This document shows, in pieces, positions 54,505 to 64,000 of a stretch of 64,000 nucleotides of DNA (within the stretch, counting starts at the first letter, position 1; every line of letters begins with the position of its first letter). The notes below the pieces were generated by a model. That model searched no databases and was not told where the DNA came from. It worked only from the letters and a program-made list of their open reading frames with translations. This DNA is from Gonocerus acuteangulatus (lineage: Eukaryota > Arthropoda > Insecta > Hemiptera > Coreidae). Both the position numbers and the translations under genes were made by a program. Location of the stretch: the NCBI GenBank assembly GCA_946811695.1, contig OX328124.1, positions 88,761,972-88,825,971 on the forward strand, written 5' to 3'.

Positions 54505-54662
54505 AATAAAAATTGATTGCGTCAGCTGTTAGTTACAATTATGAAAGATTAAAATTACTCACGTTTATTTTTTGTTTACATTCGTTATTTTAAGCTCATT
54601 CGTCAGATCATATTGCTTTTACGTAAGAACATAAGCTGAGAGAGTCCAGCTTTTTTGCGAAT
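54505..54662. other. Spacer between palindrome and LINE
   Basis: No feature recognised. Confidence 0.4.
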
Positions 54663-54675
54663 TAAAATATAAATC

Positions 54676-55088
54676 AACAGATCGTAGACATCGAAAACAT
54701 AACGTTAGCTGATTTAGTTCACACATTACGCACACATATATTAAACGACTGGTTGCAACACTGGCTACAAACAAACAACAAATTATCACAAATTAAGAAC
54801 ACAGTAAAAGCATGGAGTAACGAACAACATACCTTGACAAGAAGAGACCAAGTAGTACTGACCAGACGCATTGGACACTCGTTGATCACACATAATTACC
54901 TCATGGAGAAAAAAGACAAACCGATATGCAGAGTTTGTAACACAACACTGACAATTAAACACATACTCACTGAATGTAAAAGACGCGACAAACTGAACAT
55001 TCCACTCGACCTACAAGAACTTCTCACAGAGGGTAGTCCATACATAAACTCTATACTTCAATATTTAAAAGACATAAACATTTATTAA
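54676..55088 (+). pseudogene. LINE C-terminal fragment with zinc knuckle
   Basis: IVDIENITLADLVHTLRTHI and IGHSLITHNYLM lead to CRVCNTTLTIKHILTEC, the C-terminal knuckle also seen in the 23-kb LINE (CAICNANLTIKHILTDC). RT and RNase H are absent. The frame is open to its stop, so the copy is young or short enough to have escaped damage. Confidence 0.85.
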
Positions 55089-55487
55089 AGAATCTGAGGA
55101 AACGAAAGATATTTTATGATGATTTTTTTTTTCTCCCTATTATGTAATTATTACTCAATTTTACTTGGTCATTAATGGAAAACCACAACATGTAGCATCC
55201 TCCATGACCTAATAAATAGTTAAATAATGGCAGTTAGTTTTAGTGATAAGTTTTGTTAATACATTTACTATAGTTCAAATAGCAAGGCTCTAAATAATGT
55301 TTAGCAATTAATTCTTAACACAAACCTACTAACTTTTGTCTTATGCTCTCCTTAAACTTTTTTTTGTTTGTATTTAGTACTATAAGTTACTGTTAATTGT
55401 GAATATATAAATTTGTATTTTTTACTGTATTAAAAAAAAAAAAAAAAAAAAAAGCAAGTCGCCGTCGAAGCTCGTAAAATAAAAAAA
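54676..55487 (+). mobile_element. 5'-truncated RNase H-type LINE with 13-bp TSD
   Basis: TAAAATATAAATC at 54663-54675 and 55488-55500 is a perfect TSD. The copy holds only the last ~140 codons and the 3' UTR, which ends in an A-run, GCAAGTCGCCGTCGAAGCTC and an AAAATAAA-type tail. The coding part is related to, but clearly diverged from, the LINE at 23197. Confidence 0.9.
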
Positions 55488-55554
55488 TAAAATATAAATC
55501 TGTCCTCCCACATACATAGAACGGCGTTAAACTAGTTTATAGAGCCATGACCCA

Positions 55555-55860
55555 ATTTTAATGGAAAAGTTTACCCTAATATTGCTCCATATTTCCATTT
55601 TATCTAATTGCTTTGTAACAGTATGGCTTTCATTTTTCTTAATTAAAATATAGAGATAACCTTGCCTTGTCACATTTTAATAATAGGTGCCCTAGTTCTT
55701 GTTCCAAAACAGGGTAAAAGGTCCTTTATTTCCAGATAAAATTCCCTACGAAAATAATAATAAATATTTGGTCAATTTATTAATTAATTGGATCTATAAT
55801 TTAAAGGTTGCAAGGTTTTACGGCTCGATAAAATTCTTTTAGTATTAATGCTAAGTTAAT
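55555..55860 (+). repeat. Dispersed repeat, copy 2 (partner at 47590)
   Basis: Shares CATTTTATCTAATTGCTTTG, TTTTTCTTAATTAAAATA and TTAGTATTAATGC with 47590-47890 in the same order. Confidence 0.6.
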
Positions 55861-56228
55861 TCCATGTTTTTGGTGTCTGTGGAAACCTCTTGAGGAGTGT
55901 TTCAAAAGTGAAAATTTAATACCTATTTATTTTGTAAATATAACTGAACCAAAATTTCGCGGCTTACGTTTTTATCATGAAAAACTCCAATTTGAACTCA
56001 AATATGTTTAACTCATATATAACATGTTTATAATATAACAATAAAAATATGATTAATGAACATGTGGGTATAATATATAGCGAGAGGGACTGAGAGTCAA
56101 TTGCACCTAATAAGAGCTTCAATTTGATCTAGAATTTGTCTCGAATCGAAATTCCTCGATAACGAAGAAATACTTTTATTAAGGGAGTTTCACAGTACAT
56201 TCATTTTTCTTGCTTTCTTTCTCTTTCG

Positions 56229-56282
<54 letters not shown>

Positions 56283-57079
56283 TTATTAGTTAATGGAAAC
56301 TCTGATCGAACACTTAATTTGAAGAAGTGAAGTTGAATCTTGCAAATCCGAATAGGGAAAAATATTTGTTTAATTTCGCGGTCCAACTTAAAACCCAAAA
56401 TGTATCAAAACTAGTTCGAACTTCTTCACATATGTAGAATCCATGTTCTACGCAATATTCTACCAAAACGTAAAAAATTAACCATTCTCAGACACAGTGA
56501 GTAATGCAGTAAACTAAAACAGCTTAAAAAAGCAATGTAACACAATTCGTACCTACGACAGTGCAGTTCAAATTGCAGTGTACTAGAATATGTTAGTTCT
56601 TATGTTTAATTTTTGACACAACAGACGCTTCATAAAGTCATTATATGGCCTTATTTGACCAAACTCCACCTAATACAAATTTACTAATCCAAATAGGTTT
56701 CGGTCCCAATTATTTCAGAATATCAGGACTCTGCTATATTTCCAGCCCTATATGAAGCCTTAAAAAGTTTCCATTTCGCCATACACACAGTCCATTTTTT
56801 ATTAATCGGCTCTGCATATTTTATGACTGCTTGTTAGGTCGTTTTAAAAAGGAGATTTTCGGTTATGAATAGTAACTCCGAACTTTAACGAGATCGTGTT
56901 CAGTGGAGAGTGGTAAGAATTTTCATTATTTTTTACCTTTTACCGTCCCACATATTCCTCTCAATTTTCCCTCTCTTAATGTTACCGGTGCTAATAATAA
57001 TATAATAATATTTATTGTAGAATATTTCCGTTTCTCGTTTTTTAACGCTAAATAATAATGATTAAAATTTTTTATATTT
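55861..57079. other. Unassigned AT-rich sequence with (TA)n
   Basis: (TA)n at 56230-56278. No coding frame or recognised family. Confidence 0.4.
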
Positions 57080-57200
57080 ACTAGCTGACCAAGGCAGGTG
57101 TTGCTGTGGCTCAGAAGTCATTAATTGCTTACGCATTATTTTGTTACCAAAATTAAAAGTATGCAAGAAATACGTTTTTAAAGTGGTATGAAGATTATTA
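57080..57200 (+). repeat. Possible distant family A head
   Basis: ACTAGCTGACCAAGGCAGGT then GTTGCTGTGGC resembles the family A head in layout, with substantial divergence. Confidence 0.35.
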
Positions 57201-58777
57201 TTATTATTTTATTTTTTGCGATGCTTCCCATCATTGGTGAATAGCATAGAATCACTGTTTTGCACTTAATTACTGCTCATAGTGATATTCCCAGTACCAA
57301 GTCAGTAAATCACCAATCTAAGTAAAATATTTAAAAATAAAAAAATAAGAAAAAAAGTGAATAAATGAAATTAAAGAAAAAATCTATCGAAAACAACAAA
57401 TAAATTGAAATTAAACATTAAATAAACTAGCTAGAAAATTATTCAATTTTGAAATGAAAAAAGTTGTGAATGTTCTCGTATTTTGTCATGTATGTTAATA
57501 TTTTAATGTGTAATATGGAGTATAAAGATTAATAGACACAAAATGTTACCTATAAAGTTTTATGTGATTATTGTTTTCCTGTTAAAAATGATAATGGTAT
57601 CATAATACACAATTATAACACAATACACAGTAGAATTATAAACCACATTATCGAATAATTGAAATATAATAATTGAGTACGGTTGTGTCGTGAAAATAAA
57701 GAAATATCACGTGGAATATAATGCATTGTCTAGAAATCGAGACACAACGCCATCTATCGGAGCTTAGAAATCTCCAAATGTCAAACAATGTTACATAGTT
57801 CTGCAGATGAAATAACTTATACCGCCATCTATTAGAAATTCATAGGACTAACAAATAAATACGAACTATTGTCGTATAATAAACATTCAATTTGTTACAA
57901 AAAACGAGGCCAGTAATTTAGATAAACCTATATTTCAATTTGTACTAAATTACAGATATTTAATCCATTCGAGATCGATTGCACACCGTCCCGACGCTTT
58001 AAGACGGCCTGCATTGTTCAGTTATCACTTATTTTGAGTAAAATAGTTAGAAACAAATGTTTATACATTTTTTAATGATGTAGTTTCATTTTACCTTACA
58101 TTTCATAGTGGTGCTCAATCGTCCTCGCAATAAGATTTTCCGAAGAGCGAGCTGCACACCCTGGTTGCAATGATGATCATCATATGTGAATTTACTTCCG
58201 AATTGGATGATTTCCATAGTAAACATGTTTTTTTTTTGTTTTTTTTTCTCTTTATTAAAAATGAACAATATAAAAAACAAAAAAAACAAAAAAAAACAAA
58301 GAAATATTTCAATCCCAAGGACTATTATATTTCTCAACATTCCCCCGTGGCGCATTTCCTTTCCGTCATGCGAGTTAGTGCGCAAGTCGGTGCTATTGGC
58401 TCATGAAGCTGCCTGTTGCAAAATCGGAATCCCTATGCCTGGGAACGACCAACGGGAGAGTGTTCATCTATTGAATTAGCGCGGGACACCTGACGCGGTT
58501 TGCACATACTATGCTAATATCCCACAATTACAGCTGGCTAGTGAGTATGCAATCCAGCCTATGTGAGCACTCAATGCTCCAAAGCACATCATGGTCGACT
58601 ACTATCTTCAATTTGATTGGCCTTCCTGTTATATCACTCAGTCAAATACGGTTGACTCATAGAGGGTGTATCTGTTATTTAATTTAATTCAATTATTTTT
58701 AAAGAAAAAAAGAGCATTTGAAAATAATTTTATGACATAACAAAAGCAATTTATTTGACCAAAAAGGCTTAAAAAAG

Positions 58778-58779
<2 letters not shown>
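57201..58779. other. Unassigned sequence
   Basis: ACGCCATCTATCGG (57749) and CCGCCATCTATTAG (57821) are a repeated motif pair. 58330-58660 is less AT-rich and carries no recognised repeat. Poly-T/poly-A ORFs near 58086-58479 are not credible genes. Confidence 0.4.

Positions 58780-58837
<58 letters not shown>
58780..58837. repeat. (TA)n microsatellite
   Basis: Left flank of the element at 58838. Confidence 0.95.
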
Positions 58838-58841
<4 letters not shown>

Positions 58842-59870
58842 GAAGGTGTACCTTTGACCACTTTGCACAATTGAATTTTTTTTAGCTTGAATATTAAGGC
58901 TAAATTCATTTTTTATATTTCATTGTAATTATTATTGTATTGTTTATCATATTTAATTTTTTCAAGGTTCTAACTATACATTTAATATTTTTTTATTAAT
59001 TTAAAAAAAAATAATCGTACAGTGGTCAAAGGTACAACATGTAGTTGTACCTTTGACCATGGGGTCTTGTATCTCTGACCACGTAAAAACAACACAGCAG
59101 TGCAGAAAAAAAATTGTATTGAGTAATATTATAATTAATTGTATGTTTAATAAATACAGGACAAAGATGTAAGCATAATAAAAAAAAATATTATTGATAT
59201 TATGTTATAATATGCTGAAAAATCCAGTCCAATCGATAAACGTTTTAACTGTCAAGCAGATCCACTAGCAATAGTAGGGTATGGAAGTTTAGCCACAAAG
59301 TCTTCAACATCAATATCATACAAATTTTCATCTTCTCTCGTAAACTTGTCACTTAGAGTTTGTTATTTCAAATATTGGATCTTAAACATTGGACATTTAA
59401 TACTACAGATCTCTGCGACTAAATATGTAATAGTAATATTAATTATTTTTTTTTAATTTGTAGCAGAAGAACATAAAAGTTAAATTGTAAAAAAATACTA
59501 AGGTGTGTTGTACCTTTGACCTGGCCAAAGGAACAACAACTAGTCTTGGTCAGAGGTACAACACCCTGGTAGTGAAAATTTAAAAGTATGCTAAATATTT
59601 TAGGGTTAAGATAAATCAATTTCAGAGGCTACACCATGTTTCTTATTCTAATAGCTACTTTGTCAAATGATTTCCATCTAAAAAGACATAATACAAAAAA
59701 TATTATGAAGCAAAACGTCATCAATAAATAACTTACATTTTTAATGATAGAAATTGATAAGTATTTTTTGCAAGGAGCTAAACACTAATTACACAAAAAT
59801 TTATAAAATGTTGATGCCGCCACAGCCTCGGTGGTCAAAGGTACAATATGGTCAGAGGTACAACACCATC

Positions 59871-59874
<4 letters not shown>
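58838..59874 (+). mobile_element. 1.04-kb DNA element built on GTACCTTTGACCA motifs
   Basis: The ends are AGGGGAAGGTGTACC and GTACAACACCATCCCCT, flanked on both sides by (TA)n. The motif GTACCTTTGACCA or its near-variant GTACCTCTGACCA occurs about nine times in both orientations: one at the left end, three at 59021-59080, three at 59505-59572 and two at 59829-59866. No transposase frame. A TA target would fit a Tc1/mariner-like origin, but that is inference. Confidence 0.7.
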
Positions 59875-59933
<59 letters not shown>

Positions 59934-59937
59934 TATA
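59875..59937. repeat. (TA)n microsatellite
   Basis: Right flank of the element ending at 59874. Confidence 0.95.
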
Positions 59938-60437
59938 AAACGGTGAGATAGAGTAGATATATTCTTATTCTTTACCACATAGCACACTGGAGAGATTGTG
60001 TGGTAAGACCGATGCTCCGGCAACCTGACTTTCTGACTTACCTTCGAAGGACTACTCTTGAAAATAAAACCGTTATTAAGCGTCCGAGTTTTAACACTCT
60101 GTGTGAAAGAGTCGTTTTTTTTTGTCTGCCCTATACAAAAGAGATCTTATTTTTGGCACCAAAAAATATTGTCTGAAACGAAAAATCATGTTCGTTAACA
60201 TTATTTTTTTTAGGGGCTTTATACTTACCGAGAGCCTTTAAGATGTATGTCTGATAATCTGCATTATATGCGTTCTTGTAATCACCCTCAGATTATGGGG
60301 GATTATCTCTAAGTCACCACCCTTTTCTAGGAAGGATGTAAGTCCTTTTTTTTTTTTTTTTTTTCAAAATAAAAGCCAAGACTCCTAATAAGTATCGAGT
60401 CCACAACCTCATTAGGAGGCTTATTTCCATTCTCCCC
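59938..60437. other. Unassigned sequence
   Basis: Poly-T at 60347-60364. CACCACCCTTTTCTAGGAAG near 60318 resembles the reversed SINE2 body but is too short to call. Confidence 0.4.
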
Positions 60438-60713
60438 CATGGGCGTATATTGGAAATAATTTCGGGAGGGGCTGGCACAATTTCGGGGGGGGGCTGAGAC
60501 CATTTCCGGGGCACGGAATATGAAAAATATAGAATTTAAAATAGTTTTAGGCAACTAAAACGCTATTTCACCTAAAATAAACTATTTTTTATTAATAAGG
60601 CGATCTTATTTAATTTATTTTTAAGGTTTTCATGACACATTTTTACCATCAAAAGAAAATTTCGGGGGGGGGGGGCTGCAGCCCCCTCAGCCCCACCCTT
60701 ATATACGCCCATG
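60438..60713 (+). mobile_element. hAT-like MITE with CATGGGCG ends, copy 3
   Basis: CATGGGCGTATAT and ATATACGCCCATG ends with the same body as 34139-34389, G-runs included. Flanks TTCTCCCC (60430-60437) and TTCTCCTC (60714-60721) are a 7/8 match to an 8-bp TSD. Confidence 0.8.
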
Positions 60714-60764
60714 TTCTCCTCTCTATTTAGAATAATATATTTTTTATTATTTGTTAGGGAATAG

Positions 60765-61050
60765 TTAGGGATTCGGCTAAAAACAACAGTCAATTTCGTG
60801 GAAATTTATATTTAGAACGTTGCGCCATGGACTTATTAAAACAAATGTTTTATAACCCATGTTTTATAAGTCAATCTAATATGTTTGTGTACTGTTTTTT
60901 ATTATTCTCTTCGCTAATTTTGTATATATACATATTTTTTAGCTGCAAAAGAACATGCCAAAATGTTCTAAATATAGATTTTTACGAAAATCTGATTACT
61001 GTTCTTTGCTGAATCCCAAAAATTCCCTGACTTCTTACCACCTCTTATTA
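60765..61050. mobile_element. Foldback of family C (PLE-type) ends
   Basis: GGGATTCGGCTAAAAACAAC and TTATATTTAGAACGTT on the left face ATGTTCTAAATATAGATTTT and GCTGAATCCC on the right. The sequence after the right arm (GACTTCTTACCACCTC) matches the outer end of the 7020 and 29270 copies. The hammerhead core is lost between the arms. Confidence 0.6.
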
Positions 61051-61239
61051 TTATTGCTATAAATTATTTCCTTCCTCCACGTCTAACTATTTGCAACTTA
61101 TTATTTATTATTAATGTTTCTCAATTATAAAACATATGCTAAACACTTGTAACAAGTTACTATGAGATAAATAGATAATTAATAGATAATTCATAAGCAT
61201 TTTTTATATGAAATGTAGAAAATAGCTGAAATTAAATTA

Positions 61240-61690
61240 AATTAATTCTTCTAAGGGATATAATTTCGTCAGCCCAGAAAAGAGGAGCGGGATTAAAAAT
61301 GAGCCTTGCATTCAAGATCCACCCTACTCAGGCGGCCTACTCTCGAAGGAAAGTGCTACTTGTTAAAATTTAATGACGGCTGATTTAATGAAGCATTTGA
61401 AAATTGCATTTGAATGCAGCCTTAATGAGCGTTGAGCACTTTGTATTCTTGGCGGGGGCGGGAGAATGTGAATTAGTGCCCGGGCTTCTAGTAATGAGCG
61501 CCAGGGTATCCGACTACTAATGCCCCCTGGGATGATATACTTAACTACAGGAAATACAGGAGGCGAGGAGCGATGAATTCAGCGTGTAGCTCTCCCTTCT
61601 ACATCCACTCAGCTATGGAGGAGTTCTTTAATGAGGTTGCGAAGATATAAGGAATTGCCCCTTTTCCTTTGTCCACAATCGTGTAATGAA
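61240..61690. other. Non-repetitive, GC-richer stretch with clustered TAATGA
   Basis: TAATGA occurs on the plus strand at 61371, 61386, 61423, 61492 and 61629, with TAATGC at 61518 and AATTAG at 61471. GCATTTGAATGC at 61406 is palindromic. There is no open frame or repeat match. It could be a cis-regulatory or conserved non-coding element of a flanking host gene outside the window. Confidence 0.4.
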
Positions 61691-61929
61691 CAGAATAATC
61701 TTGTTCGTGACTTAAGGGCCGACTGACTAATTTGTGTGTTGAGAAGGAGTAATTATTTTATCCCGAACAATTTCTATATCTTACATTTATCCTTGGTAAT
61801 TCCAAGCCAGAGAGAATTTATTCCTGCAAGGACACTTCCTGTCAAAAATTTAACACCTACCTAAAATATTCTAATTGGGCAAATTGCGACCATATTTTTA
61901 AGTTTTTCGTGGAACCATCTGTTTCTAAC

Positions 61930-62025
61930 TCATTAAATTTTAATGTCCATTATTATTATTAAAGAATTTTAGGACGGGTTATCTATAGGTTATCACCCTT
62001 TTGTAGCCAGGATAGGGCTTAAATC
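61930..62025 (-). mobile_element. SINE2 3' fragment
   Basis: Reverse complement of CTGGCTACAAAAGGGTGATA, ACCTATAGATAACCCG and a diverged AATGGACATTAAAATTTAA end. Matches the body at 30705-30797. Confidence 0.7.
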
Positions 62026-62725
62026 TTCAAGGAAATAAAATGGACTTTCTTTAAATAAAATAGAAACTTATTTTAAATTTTCTACTCAAGAAGATTCATT
62101 GGTATGTTGATAAGGGTTGTTCGCTAATTTTACTTTATCACATTCAGTTTGTTCTGTACATCATCATCAACTCCCTAATTTTGTTGTGTAGCTTATCTTT
62201 TGTTAACTGATATAAAGCATTTGTCTTGTGTGTGTATTTCTTTTGGATGTTTTTTTCTTTTTATTATGTATAGATTTTTTCCCTAAATTATGAATATACT
62301 ACAATACAAAATTTTCCTCCTTACTGGATTCTTTCAGACCACGAACAGTCTGGCCGTGGCCCTACTAGAGAAGATGCTCATACTCAAGTTAAGGCGTGAT
62401 GTTTATATATTAGTAAGATATTCCTCTGAAGAGGCACCAAAAGGCTACATGTAGCGATTTAATTAAGATATTGAAATTATTTAGTGAAGTTTTTAGTTTG
62501 ATATATTTTTTTGTTGTTTGTTCATCATCCGAATATAACGAAGCTTCGAAGGTTTAAGTAAAGGGTCAGATAAATATTTATTATCCTTTAGAAATTTTCC
62601 TTTAACGCTTCTTTCTCGGATTCTGAATATACAGTCATCAGAACCTCAAGACAGGTGTATACGTACAAGCCTAATAGTAAAAGCTTCTCGATCAATTACA
62701 ATTTCAATACAAACAGTTAAGAATA
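62026..62725. other. Unassigned sequence
   Basis: No frame or family recognised. Confidence 0.4.
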
Positions 62726-63488
62726 TAGTAGAACCTCTCATTTCCGACCTTCCCATAACCGGCTCCTCCCGATATCCGACCTAGTGCCCGACCGTCTGTA
62801 ATTCAAATGCGCCCCGTTGGCGAGCTGATCCAGACTTGAAAGAGTGATTCATCTACACTATGCTTTGTTTTCCTGCCAAAAACTGCCAGTTCTGCCGTGA
62901 TTGATGATGTGGAAAGTGCTGTAATCTTGTAATGTTCAATATTTGTTAACGACGAGTGACTTGTTGAAGCTGATGTTTCTGAAGTTACCAATGAAGATCT
63001 CAAGAATGCCCAAATCATTGCTGTTGTGCAGAACAAAACCGCGGACGAAGAAATCGACTCGGATTGATCCGAAACCACCAGTGACGACGTAGTGAGTCAT
63101 TTTGCTGCTAAGGACGCCTTCGACGTAGCTGTGAAATACATCGAGCAACATCCGAATGCAACTTAAATGGAGGTATTGTGGGCAAAAAAGTGGAGGGACA
63201 CATCGGCAAAGTCAAGATTAAAAAAATTAAAAACAAAAAAACAGGACTGAATTCTTTAAATAAAGTATGCTTGAATTTTGTTCCTCTTTACAAAAGAGTA
63301 AATTTTTGAAATATATATAGCAATATTTTTAGAATTACAATAAAGTTTATTTCAGTATGTACTGTACAATACAGCTGTTTTTATAACTTTGGAAGACGTT
63401 TTTTTTTTTCCTCCTCCCGATATACGACCTTTTGGCCGTTCCGACTATGGCCCGGTCCCATCATGGTCGGATATGAGAGGTACTACTG
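62726..63488 (+). mobile_element. Tigger (pogo-type) element, internally deleted
   Basis: Terminal inverted repeats AGTAGAACCTCTCATTTCCG and its right partner (GGTCGGATATGAGAGGTACT) end in ACTACTG/TA. Both sides have a flanking TA, the target of Tc1/mariner-group elements. At 763 bp it is far shorter than an autonomous Tigger. Confidence 0.85.
62945..63240 (+). pseudogene. Tigger transposase C-terminal remnant
   Basis: The plus-strand frame with stops reads EADVSEVTNEDLKNAQIIAV, then VSHFAAKDAFDVAVKYIEQH and a final KKWRDTSAKSRLKK. This is the acidic and coiled C-terminal part of Tigger transposases. The DNA-binding and DDE domains are gone. The minus-strand ORFs at the same place are shadows. 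Confidence 0.75.
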
Positions 63489-63490
63489 TA

Positions 63491-64000
63491 AATGAATTTA
63501 GTGGTTAGTTATCTGCTCCATGCTATCTGAGTTGTAACAATTTTAAAAATAAAACTATATATTTATTTATACATTAGTGAGACCGTGACAAGGGCAATTC
63601 ATCACTTAAACACTTAAATAAGAATAAACAATAGTGAACAACTGTAAACTAATTTGAAAATCAAACAATTAAAAAAATAATGTTCTATTCAATTTGCATT
63701 GACTATAAAAAAGGTACGAACTACACAGAGGCAGATAGGGCAGTCTGTAAATACAATTATAGACTTAGATGTTCATGAATTTCAAATCATAGTTATCACA
63801 TATATATTAATGATAGCAGGATGTAAATATAAAACATAAATATACATATTAGTAGTAGGAAAAATAAATAAACCATACACGCACGCATACATGCTTAAAC
63901 ATATACACATACACGAACAAATAAGCACGTATACATACGTAGAAACCCCTGTACTTATACATCAATAAAACTATTGAAATCGATTGTAAAGGGAACGAAT
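63491..64000. other. Unassigned AT-rich sequence
   Basis: Low-complexity CATA-rich stretch near 63875-63955. Nothing else seen. Confidence 0.4.

Noticed and set aside
58086..58479. Host ORFs on both strands
   Set aside because: Dominated by Lys/Phe runs from poly-A/poly-T. No domain seen.

Overview
The window looks like repeat-choked, AT-rich invertebrate nuclear DNA, most probably arthropod. I infer this from Penelope-like retroelements (PLEs) with GIY-YIG endonucleases, Jockey-like and RNase H-bearing LINEs, tRNA-derived SINEs, Tigger, hAT-like and Harbinger-like remnants, and at least 16 long (TA)n tracts. I found no convincing host protein-coding gene, no genuine tRNA or rRNA gene, no CRISPR array and no bacterial-style operon. 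The species cannot be named from the sequence alone.

Layout. 0-13 kb: a SINE (SINE1) with a clear target-site duplication (TSD), pieces of a hairpin-bearing family ('family B'), two copies of a ~1 kb family that starts ACTAGCTGAAT ('family A'), and PLE-type terminal sequences. 13.0-20.6 kb: an opposed pair of hammerhead-like motifs, then a head-to-tail PLE array on the minus strand (two full 3,150-bp units plus one truncated unit, >99.8% identical), ending at a GC-rich ACCTCT-repeat pocket. 20.8-23 kb: family B, a hAT-like MITE and a 142-bp tandem repeat. 23.2-27.1 kb: an apparently full-length LINE (endonuclease, RT, RNase H, zinc knuckle) with no separate ORF1, a 15-bp 5' terminal hairpin and two 1-nt frameshifts. 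28.9-32.4 kb: foldback elements, the best hammerhead candidate and more family B. 34-39 kb: MITEs and a decayed gene of a multi-copy conserved family. 40.2-43.9 kb: a decayed Jockey-like LINE with an ORF1 carrying three zinc knuckles. 45-48.4 kb: SINE and LINE debris. 48.4-51.6 kb: two inserts of a second PLE family, one with a ~52-bp TSD and one forming a large inverted repeat. 52.45-54.50 kb: a 2-kb palindrome with a Harbinger-like MITE in its spacer. 54.7-55.5 kb: a 5'-truncated LINE with a 13-bp TSD. 58.8-59.9 kb: a DNA element built on repeated GTACCTTTGACCA motifs. 61.2-61.7 kb: a non-repetitive, relatively GC-rich stretch with clustered TAATGA motifs. 62.7-63.5 kb: a Tigger (pogo) remnant.

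How the parts fit. Several apparently separate foldbacks (13.0, 29.1, 30.4-31.4, 50-51.6 and 60.8 kb) can be read as PLE ends or fragments joined in opposite orientation, often keeping hammerhead ribozyme architecture. LINEs and SINEs here share 3' tails, which suggests which LINE mobilises which partner. The (TA)n tracts act both as internal parts of family B and as landing sites for other elements.
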